Translations under genes and position numbers: made by a program | NCBI GenBank assembly: GCA_964385645.1 | Contig: CAYLPT010000180.1 | Location: 1-34,972 of the forward strand | From: CAYLPT01 sp964385645 | GTDB taxonomy: Bacteria > Armatimonadota > Hebobacteria > Hebobacterales > Hebobacteraceae | Length of the DNA stretch: 34,972 nucleotides | Direction: 5' to 3' | Shown here: piece after piece, positions 1 through 6,711 of the stretch | Numbering within the stretch: the stretch's first letter is position 1 | Layout: every line of letters begins with the position of its first letter | Notes under the pieces: model-generated | Databases searched by the model: none | Seen by the model: the letters and a program-made list of their open reading frames with translations, nothing else | What the model was told of the DNA's origin: nothing

Positions 1-961
1 CCGCGCGGGAGACCAGGTGGTGGACCTCCCACTCCCGGCTCAGGCGCACCTCCGATTTGGTGGGGTGGACATTGGCGTCCACGGCCGCCGGGTCCAGCGC
101 CAGCAGGAGCACCACCACGGGGTAGCGGCGCTCCGGCAGCACGCCCCGATAGGCCTCCTCCAGGGCGTGCGTGAGCGCCCGGTGCCGCACCCAGCGCCGG
201 TTGACGAAGAGGTGCTGGCGGGCGCGGCTGCCCCGGTGGAGGTCGGGCGGCGAGACCAGCCCCCGCACCGCCATGCCAGGCAGCTCCAGGTGCACCGGAA
301 GCAGCGCCTCCGCGAGCTCTCGCCCCCACACGCTGAGGGCCGCTGCCCGCAGGTCTCCTGCCCCGGCGTGATGGATAACCTCCCTCCCCTCCGCGCGCAG
401 CCGCAGCGCCGTCTCGGGGTGGGAGAAGACGAAGCGCACGGCGACCTCGGTGATATGGCCCATCTCCGCGGTGTCGCTCCTGAGGAACTTCAGCCTGGCC
501 GGAGTGTTGTAGAACAGCCGGCTCACCGCGACCTGGGTGCCGGCCGGCGCGCCGACCTCCTCAAGCTCGATGATCTCACCGCCCACCGCCCGCAGGCGCA
601 CGCCTGACTCCGCGCCGGCGGCGCGGGTGACCAGGCTGAGGTGGGAGACCGCGGCGATGGAGGGCAGCGCCTCGCCGCGGAACCCCAGGGTGGTGATCGA
701 GAACAGATCCTCCGCGGAGCGGATCTTGCTGGTCGCGTGGCGCTGGAGGGCCAGCACCGCGTCCTCGCGGTCCATGCCGGCCCCGTCGTCGGACACGCGG
801 ATCAAGGCGCGGCCGGCCTGCTCGACCTCCACCTCGATCTGCCGGGCCCCGGCATCCAGCGCGTTCTCGATGAGTTCCTTCACCACGGAGGCCGGGCGCT
901 CGATGACCTCGCCGGCCGCGATCTTGCTGGCGACGGACTCGTCGAGGACTACTACCTTCAC
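1..961 (-). CDS. mutL: DNA mismatch repair protein MutL, N-terminal part (cut by window edge)
   Basis: MutL is the GHKL ATPase that links MutS mismatch recognition to strand incision. About 320 N-terminal residues are present. The ATP-binding motifs are clear: ENALDAGA near residues 32-39 (catalytic Glu-Asn pair), DDGAGM near 58-63 and TLGFRGEAL near 91-99. The second transducer domain follows, with NRRWVR and a DANVHPTK-like segment. The linker and C-terminal dimerisation domain lie beyond base 1. The chosen start is GTG at 961, giving VKVVVLDESVASKIAAGEVI, the normal MutL N-terminus. An in-frame TAG at 1009-1007, which is the stop of the upstream radical SAM gene, excludes a longer protein. 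There is no strong ribosome binding site. The 45-nt gap and shared direction suggest cotranscription with the radical SAM gene. Confidence 0.95.
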   Translation of the reverse strand, partial: MKVVVLDESVASKIAAGEVIERPASVVKELIENALDAGARQIEVEVEQAGRALIRVSDDGAGMDREDAVLALQRHATSKIRSAEDLFSITTLGFRGEALPSIAAVSHLSLVTRAAGAESGVRLRAVGGEIIELEEVGAPAGTQVAVSRLFYNTPARLKFLRSDTAEMGHITEVAVRFVFSHPETALRLRAEGREVIHHAGAGDLRAAALSVWGRELAEALLPVHLELPGMAVRGLVSPPDLHRGSRARQHLFVNRRWVRHRALTHALEEAYRGVLPERRYPVVVLLLALDPAAVDANVHPTKSEVRLSREWEVHHLVSRA

Positions 962-1006
962 GAGGCCCTGCTTCGCCAGGGCCGCACGGCTCCCTGCCCG
1001 GCCGCG

Positions 1007-2641
1007 CTAGCCGGGAGCGGCCAGGCGCTGCAGCGAGACACCGAGGCGCCGGAGACGATCCCTCAGCCGCGGGTGTCGGCCCAGGAAGCCGGCCAGCCGG
1101 GGGTAGACGGAGGCGAGCGCGGCCGCGGGCGTCTCCTCGGCCCCACCCTCCCGGATGCGCAGCAGCCTGGCGGCCAGCACCATGGGGTGGGGGTGGTGCT
1201 GGAGCAGCGGGCGGCCGACGAAGAGCGCCCAGAGCACCGGGCGAGGAATGAAGGGCTGGCTGGCGAGGTAGATGAGGCTGTGCCAGTAGGCGGTGCGCCG
1301 GCTGCTGATGTTGAGGCCCGACTGCCAGAAGTGAGACTCGAAGCGGTCCACGAGAGGCTGGTCGGCGCGCGCCACCTGTCCGGGCTTGATCACGCCCGCG
1401 GCCAGTGCCCGCCGCGTGACGGAGGTCCCCGGGAGGTAAGTCAAGCTGTGGAGGTGGACCGTGAAGGGCCGCGGCAGCCTCATCAGGATCCCGAAGCTGC
1501 CCCGGCAGTTCTCCTCCTCCAGCCAGGGTAGGTCCAGGATGAACTCGTAGCCCACCGCCACCCGGTGGCGGTGTAGGATGCGGGCCGCGGCGAGCACTCG
1601 CCGGTTGGTCTCGGTCCGGGTGAGCACCTGGCGGCGCACCTGCTCCGACCCGCTCTCGATCCCCACCCAGGCCAGCCGCAGCCCCGCCTGCCTCAGCCCG
1701 CGGATGCGCTCGTCGGTCACGAAGGACACGTGCAGAAACGTCTCGAAGGGCAGCCCGACCTCCCTCGGGAAGCGCTCGCAGAACTCCTCCAGCCAACCCC
1801 TGGGCGCGCCGGCCCCGAAAATCTCATCCCAGAACCAGACCAGCTCGACGTTCGGGTTGCGCTCGCGGCCCCGGTTGATCTCCTCGATGATGCTGCTGAC
1901 GCTGCGATACCGGGCATGCCGGCGGTGGCCGGCATACAGCTCGCGCTGGAGGTAGTCGCTGGTGCAGAACGAGCAGCGGAACGGGCACGACATGCGCGAG
2001 ACTGTCGTGTGGTAGATGTTGTGCCGCAGGGCCGGGTCGCAGACCTGGAGATGGTTCTCCTCGATGAAGTAGGAGTCCGGGTCGCCGTAGGTGACCGGAG
2101 GCGTGCGGTCGAGGTCTGCCATCGGGGCCCTGACCTCGTTCCGCCAGACGCGCCCATCCACCCGCGCCCAGATGTTGGGGATGTTGTGCACCGGCCCGCC
2201 GGCCGCCAGGGCGTCGGCCAGCTCTGCCGCGGCCTCCTCCCCCTCCCCGCGGCAGACGAAGTCCGCGTGCTCCAGGCACTCCTCAGGGCACACCGAGGGG
2301 TGTGTGCCTCCCAGCAGCACCGGCGCCCCGAGCTCCGCTCTGATGACCCGGCTCAGATGATAGGCGAGGTCGGCGACGAATGAGGTGCCGACGCTCATGC
2401 CCACCAGGTCCGGCTTGAGCCGGCGCAGGAGGGAGATGAGCATCTCCTCCTCCCGCGGGGTGACGGCGACGAACCTGCCCTGCCGCCCCTCCTTGAAGAA
2501 GACCAATGAGGTCTGGTGCCCCCGCGCCCGCAGGGCCGAGGAGATCAGCCGCAGGCCCAGGGGCTGCACGAGGTACAGCGACAGCAGGCAGATGCGCAGC
2601 CGGCGACCTTGCGGCTGTATCGGTCCCGCGGACGGGCTCAC
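1007..2641 (-). CDS. B12-binding-type radical SAM protein
   Basis: This is a radical SAM enzyme with an N-terminal cobalamin-binding-type fold, a layout shared by many methyltransferases and tailoring enzymes whose substrates cannot be read from sequence. The N-terminal Rossmann-like part is visible (RICLLSLYLVQPLG, then DLVGMSVG, then LLGGTHPSVCPEE), but it lacks the DxHxxG cobalamin-ligand motif. The radical SAM cluster motif CPFRCSFC (CxxxCxxC) follows, encoded near 1965-1990, with downstream WFWDEIF and WVGIESGSE segments typical of the TIM barrel. The reading frame stays open up to 2890, but residues before about 2665 are an Arg/Pro/Ala-rich run covering a 38-bp palindrome and are probably not translated. 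I place the start at GTG 2641; GTG 2647, 2662 or 2665 are equally possible, because no good ribosome binding site is visible. The function is unknown. Confidence 0.85.
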   Translation of the reverse strand: MSPSAGPIQPQGRRLRICLLSLYLVQPLGLRLISSALRARGHQTSLVFFKEGRQGRFVAVTPREEEMLISLLRRLKPDLVGMSVGTSFVADLAYHLSRVIRAELGAPVLLGGTHPSVCPEECLEHADFVCRGEGEEAAAELADALAAGGPVHNIPNIWARVDGRVWRNEVRAPMADLDRTPPVTYGDPDSYFIEENHLQVCDPALRHNIYHTTVSRMSCPFRCSFCTSDYLQRELYAGHRRHARYRSVSSIIEEINRGRERNPNVELVWFWDEIFGAGAPRGWLEEFCERFPREVGLPFETFLHVSFVTDERIRGLRQAGLRLAWVGIESGSEQVRRQVLTRTETNRRVLAAARILHRHRVAVGYEFILDLPWLEEENCRGSFGILMRLPRPFTVHLHSLTYLPGTSVTRRALAAGVIKPGQVARADQPLVDRFESHFWQSGLNISSRRTAYWHSLIYLASQPFIPRPVLWALFVGRPLLQHHPHPMVLAARLLRIREGGAEETPAAALASVYPRLAGFLGRHPRLRDRLRRLGVSLQRLAAPG

Positions 2642-2839
2642 CTGCACAGGCGCTTCATCCACCACCGGGCGCTGCTCTAGATGCGTCTGGCGCGGTTCTC
2701 GGGAGGGGAAGGCCGGACATGGCTCACCGGAAGACCCACGGGCGAGCTTCGCCGCGCCGCGCCCACGCTCCTGCCCGGGCCGCGAGCATTCCGCGCAGCC
2801 GCGGGGCCGTGTTGGCGTCGCCGGCAGCCGCGCGGCCCT

Positions 2840-2877
2840 GCCCGGGGCCGCGGGCCGCGCGGCCCGCGGCCCCGGGC
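2840..2877. repeat. 38-bp perfect palindrome, 100% G+C
   Basis: The two 19-base halves (2840-2858 and 2859-2877) are exact reverse complements with no spacer, and every base is G or C. It lies between the pseudopilin stop and the probable radical SAM start, so on the minus-strand transcript it would fold into a very stable hairpin. No T-run follows, so it is not a classic intrinsic terminator. The surrounding non-coding stretch 2642-2917 holds nothing else I can recognise apart from the hairpin at 2895-2914. Confidence 0.8.
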
Positions 2878-2894
2878 GCGGGGCGAACAAGCGC

Positions 2895-2914
2895 GAGCGC
2901 CCACTTGGGCGCTC
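2895..2914 (-). terminator. Hairpin just after the pseudopilin stop codon
   Basis: An 8-bp perfect stem (gagcgccc / gggcgctc) with a 4-base loop begins 4 bases past the pseudopilin stop on the minus strand. The following bases contain only short T runs (GCGCTTGTTCG). It is a plausible weak or Rho-assisted 3' end for the pseudopilin mRNA. Confidence 0.45.
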
Positions 2915-2917
2915 AGA

Positions 2918-3367
2918 TCACCAATCCCGGTAGTTCGTCCCGTCGAGCGCGACCAGGTCGCTGACGCTGTGCACGGTCCCGGTCGCGTTGTCGTAGCTCC
3001 AGTCGCTGGCCCCGGTGAAGACATCCTTCGGGAGCCCGCCGTCGCCGGTGAGCAGATAGGGCCCATCGTAGGCGCTGCGGTCAACCCATCCACCGCGGCC
3101 GTCGAAATCCGCGCTGATCGCGTCCCCGTCGGGCGCCATGATGTCCGTGAGGGCCGGCGGCCAGGCGCCGGTGGCGGCCTCGAACCGCTCGATCCCATCC
3201 CGGATCTGCTTCAGGTTGCCCCGGAACTGCGCCTCCTTCGCGCGGCGCGTGGCCGCCAGCAGGCGCGGGATCACGATCATCGCCAGGATCGCGATGACCG
3301 TGATGACGATCAGCACTTCGACCAGAGTAAACGCTCGGCTTCGACGGGAGGTCGAGCCGAAGATCAT
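2918..3367 (-). CDS. Type II secretion/type IV pilin-like pseudopilin (GspG-like)
   Basis: This is a small protein of the prepilin-type cleavage/methylation family, which assembles into pilus-like fibres in the inner membrane. After a short basic leader (STSRRSRA) comes FTLVEVLIVITVIAILAMIV, the hallmark N-terminal helix, with the conserved Glu at position 5 of the mature form. The residue before the cleavage site is Ala rather than the usual Gly. The body (LKQIRDGIERFEAATGAWPP, then a short Asp/Gly-rich C-terminus) resembles GspG major pseudopilins and is about their size (149 residues). GGAGG lies upstream of both GTG 3370 and ATG 3367; a start at ATG 3391 would place that ribosome binding site inside the gene. 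It stands alone here, with no other secretion genes in the window. Confidence 0.85.
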   Translation of the reverse strand: MIFGSTSRRSRAFTLVEVLIVITVIAILAMIVIPRLLAATRRAKEAQFRGNLKQIRDGIERFEAATGAWPPALTDIMAPDGDAISADFDGRGGWVDRSAYDGPYLLTGDGGLPKDVFTGASDWSYDNATGTVHSVSDLVALDGTNYRDW

Positions 3368-3405
3368 CACTTCGAGTACCTCCGAATCCACCGCCTACCT
3401 GCTCT

Positions 3406-3434
3406 ATTCCACACCGGCCCCGCCGATCTACCAA
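3406..3434 (-). promoter_or_regulatory. Candidate promoter for the pseudopilin gene
   Basis: On the minus strand TTGGTA (3434-3429) is followed after 17 bases by TGGAAT (3411-3406). Each box matches the sigma-70 consensus at 4 of 6 positions, and it lies about 40 bases upstream of the start codon. This is a weak match only. Confidence 0.35.
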
Positions 3435-3529
3435 GCGGTTCCCCTTCGCACCCACGTCGTCCCCTCCCCCAAGGAAGTGGAACGCTCCTGCTCGAACCAA
3501 AAGACTCACCCCCTTCGGAGGTGCGAGCG

Positions 3530-4087
3530 ATGCCCCGCAGCGGCTTCCAGAAGGCCTGTGAGCTGGTCCTGGCCGAGATCACGCAGGTCCTCCCCCGCCT
3601 CCCCGCGGGGCAGGCAGAGGCCCTCGAGGAGGCGCTGCTGCAGGCCCCCGCCGTATTCGTGACCGGCGAGGGCCGCTCCGGCATGGTGGGCCGGTGCTTC
3701 GCCATGCGCCTCATGCACCTGGGCCTCAACGCCCACGTGGTGGGCGAGACCGTCACGCCGCCCCTCCACGCCGGCGACCTCCTGCTCGCCATCTCCCGCT
3801 CGGGCCGCACCGACACCACGGTCGCCCGCGCCCGGGCGGCCGCCGGCCTTGGCGGCCGCGTCGCCGCCCTCACCGCCGCCGAGCAGTCGCCCCTCGCCGA
3901 GGTCTCCCACCTGCTGCTCGCCCTCCCCACCTCGCGGCCGCGCCCCGCCGGCGAGAGTGCTCAGTATGGGGGTTCGCTCTTCGAGCAGTGCTCCCTCATC
4001 GTGCTGGAGGCGATCGCGCTGGACCTCCAGCGGCGGCTGGGGCGCACGCGGGAGGAGATGGACGCCCGGCACGCCACCATCGAGTGA
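3530..4087 (+). CDS. 6-phospho-3-hexuloisomerase-like SIS-domain protein
   Basis: A 185-residue single SIS domain, the normal length of 6-phospho-3-hexuloisomerase (PHI). PHI interconverts hexulose-6-phosphate and fructose-6-phosphate in formaldehyde fixation or ribulose-phosphate synthesis. Support: VFVTGEGRSGMVGRCFAMRL (phosphosugar-binding loop), LAISRSGRTDTT (second Ser-rich loop), QYGGSLFEQ, and the C-terminal MDARHATIE, which matches the MxxRHANLE ending of PHI. The second loop reads SRSGRT where PHI normally has SGSGxT. The start at ATG 3530 has GGAGG 8 bases upstream; the open frame extends back to 2681 but that part is non-coding in character. The usual partner, hexulose-phosphate synthase, is not nearby. 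A different sugar-phosphate isomerase role remains possible. Confidence 0.85.
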   Translation: MPRSGFQKACELVLAEITQVLPRLPAGQAEALEEALLQAPAVFVTGEGRSGMVGRCFAMRLMHLGLNAHVVGETVTPPLHAGDLLLAISRSGRTDTTVARARAAAGLGGRVAALTAAEQSPLAEVSHLLLALPTSRPRPAGESAQYGGSLFEQCSLIVLEAIALDLQRRLGRTREEMDARHATIE

Positions 4088-4460
4088 GGCCGCGGCCGAT
4101 GGCGAGCCCCGCCCTCGGTGGGTTGGCAGGCGGAGCAGGGGCGCACCACCAACTGGCAGGGCAGGGCTCACGAAAACCAGAACGCCCCCGCACATCCGCA
4201 GCGGAGGCGTCCCTGGCCCGGATCCCCGTCGCGCCGCCCGGAGGCGGCCCCGACGGTATCGCAAACACGGGGCCGAAACCCCGTGACGGCGCCATCCCCA
4301 GCTAACCACACCAGCTCTGATGTCGCAACACCCCGCCGGCCGCTCGTGTGTCACTCCCTGACCGCGTGTCGCGCCGCCGCAACACGCGAGGTCGGGGTAG
4401 GTCATGCCCCGCCACCCGTCGTACTGAAGGCGGGTGGCCAACACGCGCAGGAGCGATGGC
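4088..4460. other. Intergenic region with two hairpins, no gene seen
   Basis: No convincing coding frame is present on either strand. A 7-bp stem (cacgggg / ccccgtg) with a 6-base loop at 4266-4285 may mark the 3' end of the upstream hexuloisomerase transcript, though without a T-run. A second hairpin at 4411-4438 lies in the leader of the next gene. I see no clear promoter boxes. Confidence 0.6.
4411..4438 (+). promoter_or_regulatory. Leader hairpin upstream of the UroD-like gene
   Basis: An 8-bp perfect stem (gccacccg / cgggtggc) with a 12-base loop ends 22 bases before the start codon and 10 bases before the AGGAG ribosome binding site. It could be a leader structure affecting translation or RNA stability. 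Only the pairing is seen; the role is inferred. Confidence 0.35.
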
Positions 4461-5528
4461 ATGAGGTTCGTGGAGCGATATCCTGAGATCGTCCAGCGCT
4501 TCGACCGCTTCTGGCGGGGGGAGGACACCGATCGCCCAGTCATGTTCGTGTGCGCCCCCAGGGAGGAGCCCGACCGCAGCGTCGAGCTCCCCCGCTATGC
4601 CAACCCGGCGGACCGCATCCTGGCCCACAACATGGTCGCGCAGGCGAGGCACCAGCTCGCGACCACGGCCTACTACGCAGAGGGCTTCCCGCACTTCTTC
4701 GTCAACTTCGGGCCCGGCTACCTCCACGCGTGCATCGGCGGAGAGGCCGACTTCAGCTCCCCCGACACCACCTGGTTCCCCCCCTTCCTGGCCGACATCG
4801 AGGAGTTCCCCAGCCTCCGCTTCCAGCCCGAGGGCCGCGCCTGGCGGCAGGCCATGGCGGCCACCGACGCGCTCCTGGAGGAGCTGGGCGAGGAGCTCGT
4901 CGTCAGCTTCACCGACCTCGGCGGCGTGGCCGACATCCTGGCGAGCGCGGTGGGCACCCAGCAGCTCCTGCTCGACGTGATCGAGCGGCCACAGGCCGTC
5001 AAGGCGGCCGTGGATCACTGCCACGAGTTGTGGATGCAGGCCTATGAGGCGAACCACGCGCGATTCGCCGGCCGGCAGGATGTCACCACGCCGTGGTGGC
5101 CCGTTCTCTCCCGGGGCCGCACCTACATGACGCAGTGCGACTTCAACGCCATGCTCGGCCCCGGAGCTTTCGCGGAGCTCTTCGCGGCCGAGCTGGGGCG
5201 GGAGTTCAGCGCGCTCGACGACGCCGCCTACCACCTCGACGGCATCGGCACCGAGCCCCACGTGCCCGCGCTGCTCGCCCAGCCGGCCCTCAAGTGCATC
5301 CAGTGGGTCCCCGCCCCGAGCGCCCGGCCCTTCGACCACGGCGACATGCTGCGCAGCATCCTGGAGGCAGGGGTCTCGATCACGTTCCTCGTCCGCCCTG
5401 ACGAGGTCGAGCGCGCCTGCCGGGAGTTCGACCCCCGGCGGCTGCTCCTCAACACCTGGTGTGAGAGCGAGGCCCAGGCCCGCCACCTGGTCGAGAGCGC
5501 GCCCCGCTGGTGTGAGCGAGGTAGGTAG
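4461..5528 (+). CDS. Uroporphyrinogen decarboxylase-like (URO-D superfamily) protein
   Basis: A 355-residue protein related to the URO-D/corrinoid methyltransferase superfamily rather than a heme enzyme. No heme genes accompany it, and the N-terminal Arg-rich substrate motif of true HemE is not seen. Recognisable family features are the opening MRFVERYPEIVQRFDRFWRG, TDRPVMFV, the ELVVSFTDLGGVADILASAV core, and late AYHLDGIGTEPHVPALLAQ with CIQWVP, the strand-end Gly/His region of the barrel. Members with this look are abundant in Armatimonadota and Planctomycetota and are mostly uncharacterised; some relatives handle methyl-corrinoids. The start at ATG 4461 has AGGAG 7 bases upstream; the in-frame GTG at 4434 is less likely. 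Its 3' end overlaps the opposite-strand 78-residue gene by 80 bases. A second paralogue is at 22042-23292. Confidence 0.85.
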   Translation: MRFVERYPEIVQRFDRFWRGEDTDRPVMFVCAPREEPDRSVELPRYANPADRILAHNMVAQARHQLATTAYYAEGFPHFFVNFGPGYLHACIGGEADFSSPDTTWFPPFLADIEEFPSLRFQPEGRAWRQAMAATDALLEELGEELVVSFTDLGGVADILASAVGTQQLLLDVIERPQAVKAAVDHCHELWMQAYEANHARFAGRQDVTTPWWPVLSRGRTYMTQCDFNAMLGPGAFAELFAAELGREFSALDDAAYHLDGIGTEPHVPALLAQPALKCIQWVPAPSARPFDHGDMLRSILEAGVSITFLVRPDEVERACREFDPRRLLLNTWCESEAQARHLVESAPRWCERGR

Positions 5529-5685
5529 GGTTCTCAGCCGGCGGGGCGGCGCCGGTCCTCACCCGGGGCGGGGGCGCCGGCGGGAGGGCGATGAACAGCC
5601 GGTAGAGCGCCCACATGGCGAGCAGCATGAGGGCGATCAGCCCCACCAGGCGCGCCGCCGCCGCTCGCCGCCGCCTGGGGCTCAC
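5449..5685 (-). CDS. Small single-pass membrane protein
   Basis: A 78-residue reading frame with a basic N-terminus (MSPRRRRAAAARL), one strong hydrophobic segment at about residues 12-33 (VGLIALMLLAMWALYRLFIA) and a Pro/Gly-rich tail. Its ATG overlaps the stop of the upstream LysM gene as ATGA, the same coupling seen elsewhere in the window, which favours it being real. Against it, the last 80 bases run antisense into the UroD-like gene and the tail has low complexity. No family is recognised. It may work with the LysM/G5 protein at the membrane. Confidence 0.5.
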   Translation of the reverse strand: MSPRRRRAAAARLVGLIALMLLAMWALYRLFIALPPAPPPRVRTGAAPPAENPTYLAHTSGARSRPGGGPGPRSHTRC

Positions 5686-6623
5686 CGCAGCTCCCCCGAC
5701 CAGCGCCGCGGCGCCGGCGCCGACGGCGCCGGCCCCTCGGAGGCCGGCTCCGCGGCCGCGCGCCGGCCGATCACCTCTCGCCTCACCTCGACCCCGTTCT
5801 CATAGGTGATCCGCACCACCTGGATGCGCCCGCCCACCCGCTCCTCGACCTGGCTTCTCGCCACCACCGTGACGGGGGGCAGCTCCCCGGGCAGGCGCAG
5901 CTTGTCCCCCACCCGCAGCCGATCGAGGTCAACGCCGGGGTTCGCGTGTCTCAGCCGGGTGAGCGAGACCCCGTGCTGCTCTGCGATCTTCCAGGCCCTG
6001 TCGCCGGGGCGGACGGTGTGTGTCTCCCGCGACTCCGCGGCCTGCTGGAGCTTCTCGATCAGGTCCTCGGCGCTGGCGCAGAAGCGCTCCACGGGCACCC
6101 GCTGGCGCACCACCTTCACCTGCTCCCGGAAGAAGGCGCGAGCCTCCGGGTCGGGGGGCGAGAAGTGGCGCAGCAGCATCGAGAGGGCCCTCACCGCCTC
6201 CTCCTGGGTGGGCAGCCCGACGACCAGCTCCCCGTCGGCGAGGATCGCCGCCGCCGGCGCCACCACCTCCAGCCTCTGTGAGAGCGCCCGGATCGCCTCC
6301 GCCTCGGGCTGGACAGGGTGGCGCACCGCGGGGGCTGTGTGGAAGGTCACCTTCTGCGCGAACTCAGCTACCTCGGGCGACAGCCCGGAGGCGGTCTTGA
6401 TCTCGTCAAGGATCCGCTGCGCCTCTGCCCGCGACGGCAGCACGGCCACCGGATCGCCCTCCACCGCGACCAGGCAGACGCGCCGGCCCCCGGGGAGCGC
6501 GCCCGCGTAGAGCCCGACGAACACGCCCACGAGCGCGAGCAGCACCAGACGCTCGATCCACAGCCGGCGCCGGACCCGCCGCAGCTTCCTCTCCATCTGC
6601 ACCGCGTCAGGCAGGTGCGACAT
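5682..6623 (-). CDS. Membrane-anchored LysM and G5-like domain protein
   Basis: A 313-residue cell-envelope protein. A basic stretch (residues 11-20) precedes a transmembrane anchor at about 22-42. A region with SRAEAQRILDEIKTA (64-78) and a second similar segment, TQEEAVRALSMLL, follow, resembling the extracytoplasmic repeats of Firmicutes-type peptidoglycan hydrolases. A LysM domain lies at about 201-245 (THTVRPGDRAWKIAEQHG through VGDKLRLP), which binds peptidoglycan. A G5-like strand region lies at about 250-288 (VTVVARSQVEE, ITYENGVEVRREVIGR). Proteins with this order usually end in an M23 peptidase or other hydrolase, but here the chain stops after G5, so it is probably a non-catalytic wall-binding protein. 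ATG 6623 has GGGGAG 9 bases upstream. Confidence 0.8.
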   Translation of the reverse strand: MSHLPDAVQMERKLRRVRRRLWIERLVLLALVGVFVGLYAGALPGGRRVCLVAVEGDPVAVLPSRAEAQRILDEIKTASGLSPEVAEFAQKVTFHTAPAVRHPVQPEAEAIRALSQRLEVVAPAAAILADGELVVGLPTQEEAVRALSMLLRHFSPPDPEARAFFREQVKVVRQRVPVERFCASAEDLIEKLQQAAESRETHTVRPGDRAWKIAEQHGVSLTRLRHANPGVDLDRLRVGDKLRLPGELPPVTVVARSQVEERVGGRIQVVRITYENGVEVRREVIGRRAAAEPASEGPAPSAPAPRRWSGELR

Positions 6624-6711
6624 CGCGCGCCACTCCCCGGCCTTGCCTACCGCCCCCTATAGGTATGACCCCGAAACAGCCGGTTTGTCCAGAGCAGGCG
6701 GGCGCGCCTTG

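Noticed and set aside
2642..2890. Cobalamin riboswitch before the radical SAM gene
   Set aside because: The B12-box consensus and the other conserved elements are not found.
2681..3529. Upstream extension of the hexuloisomerase frame
   Set aside because: It crosses the opposite-strand pseudopilin and the palindrome; the ribosome binding site points to ATG 3530.
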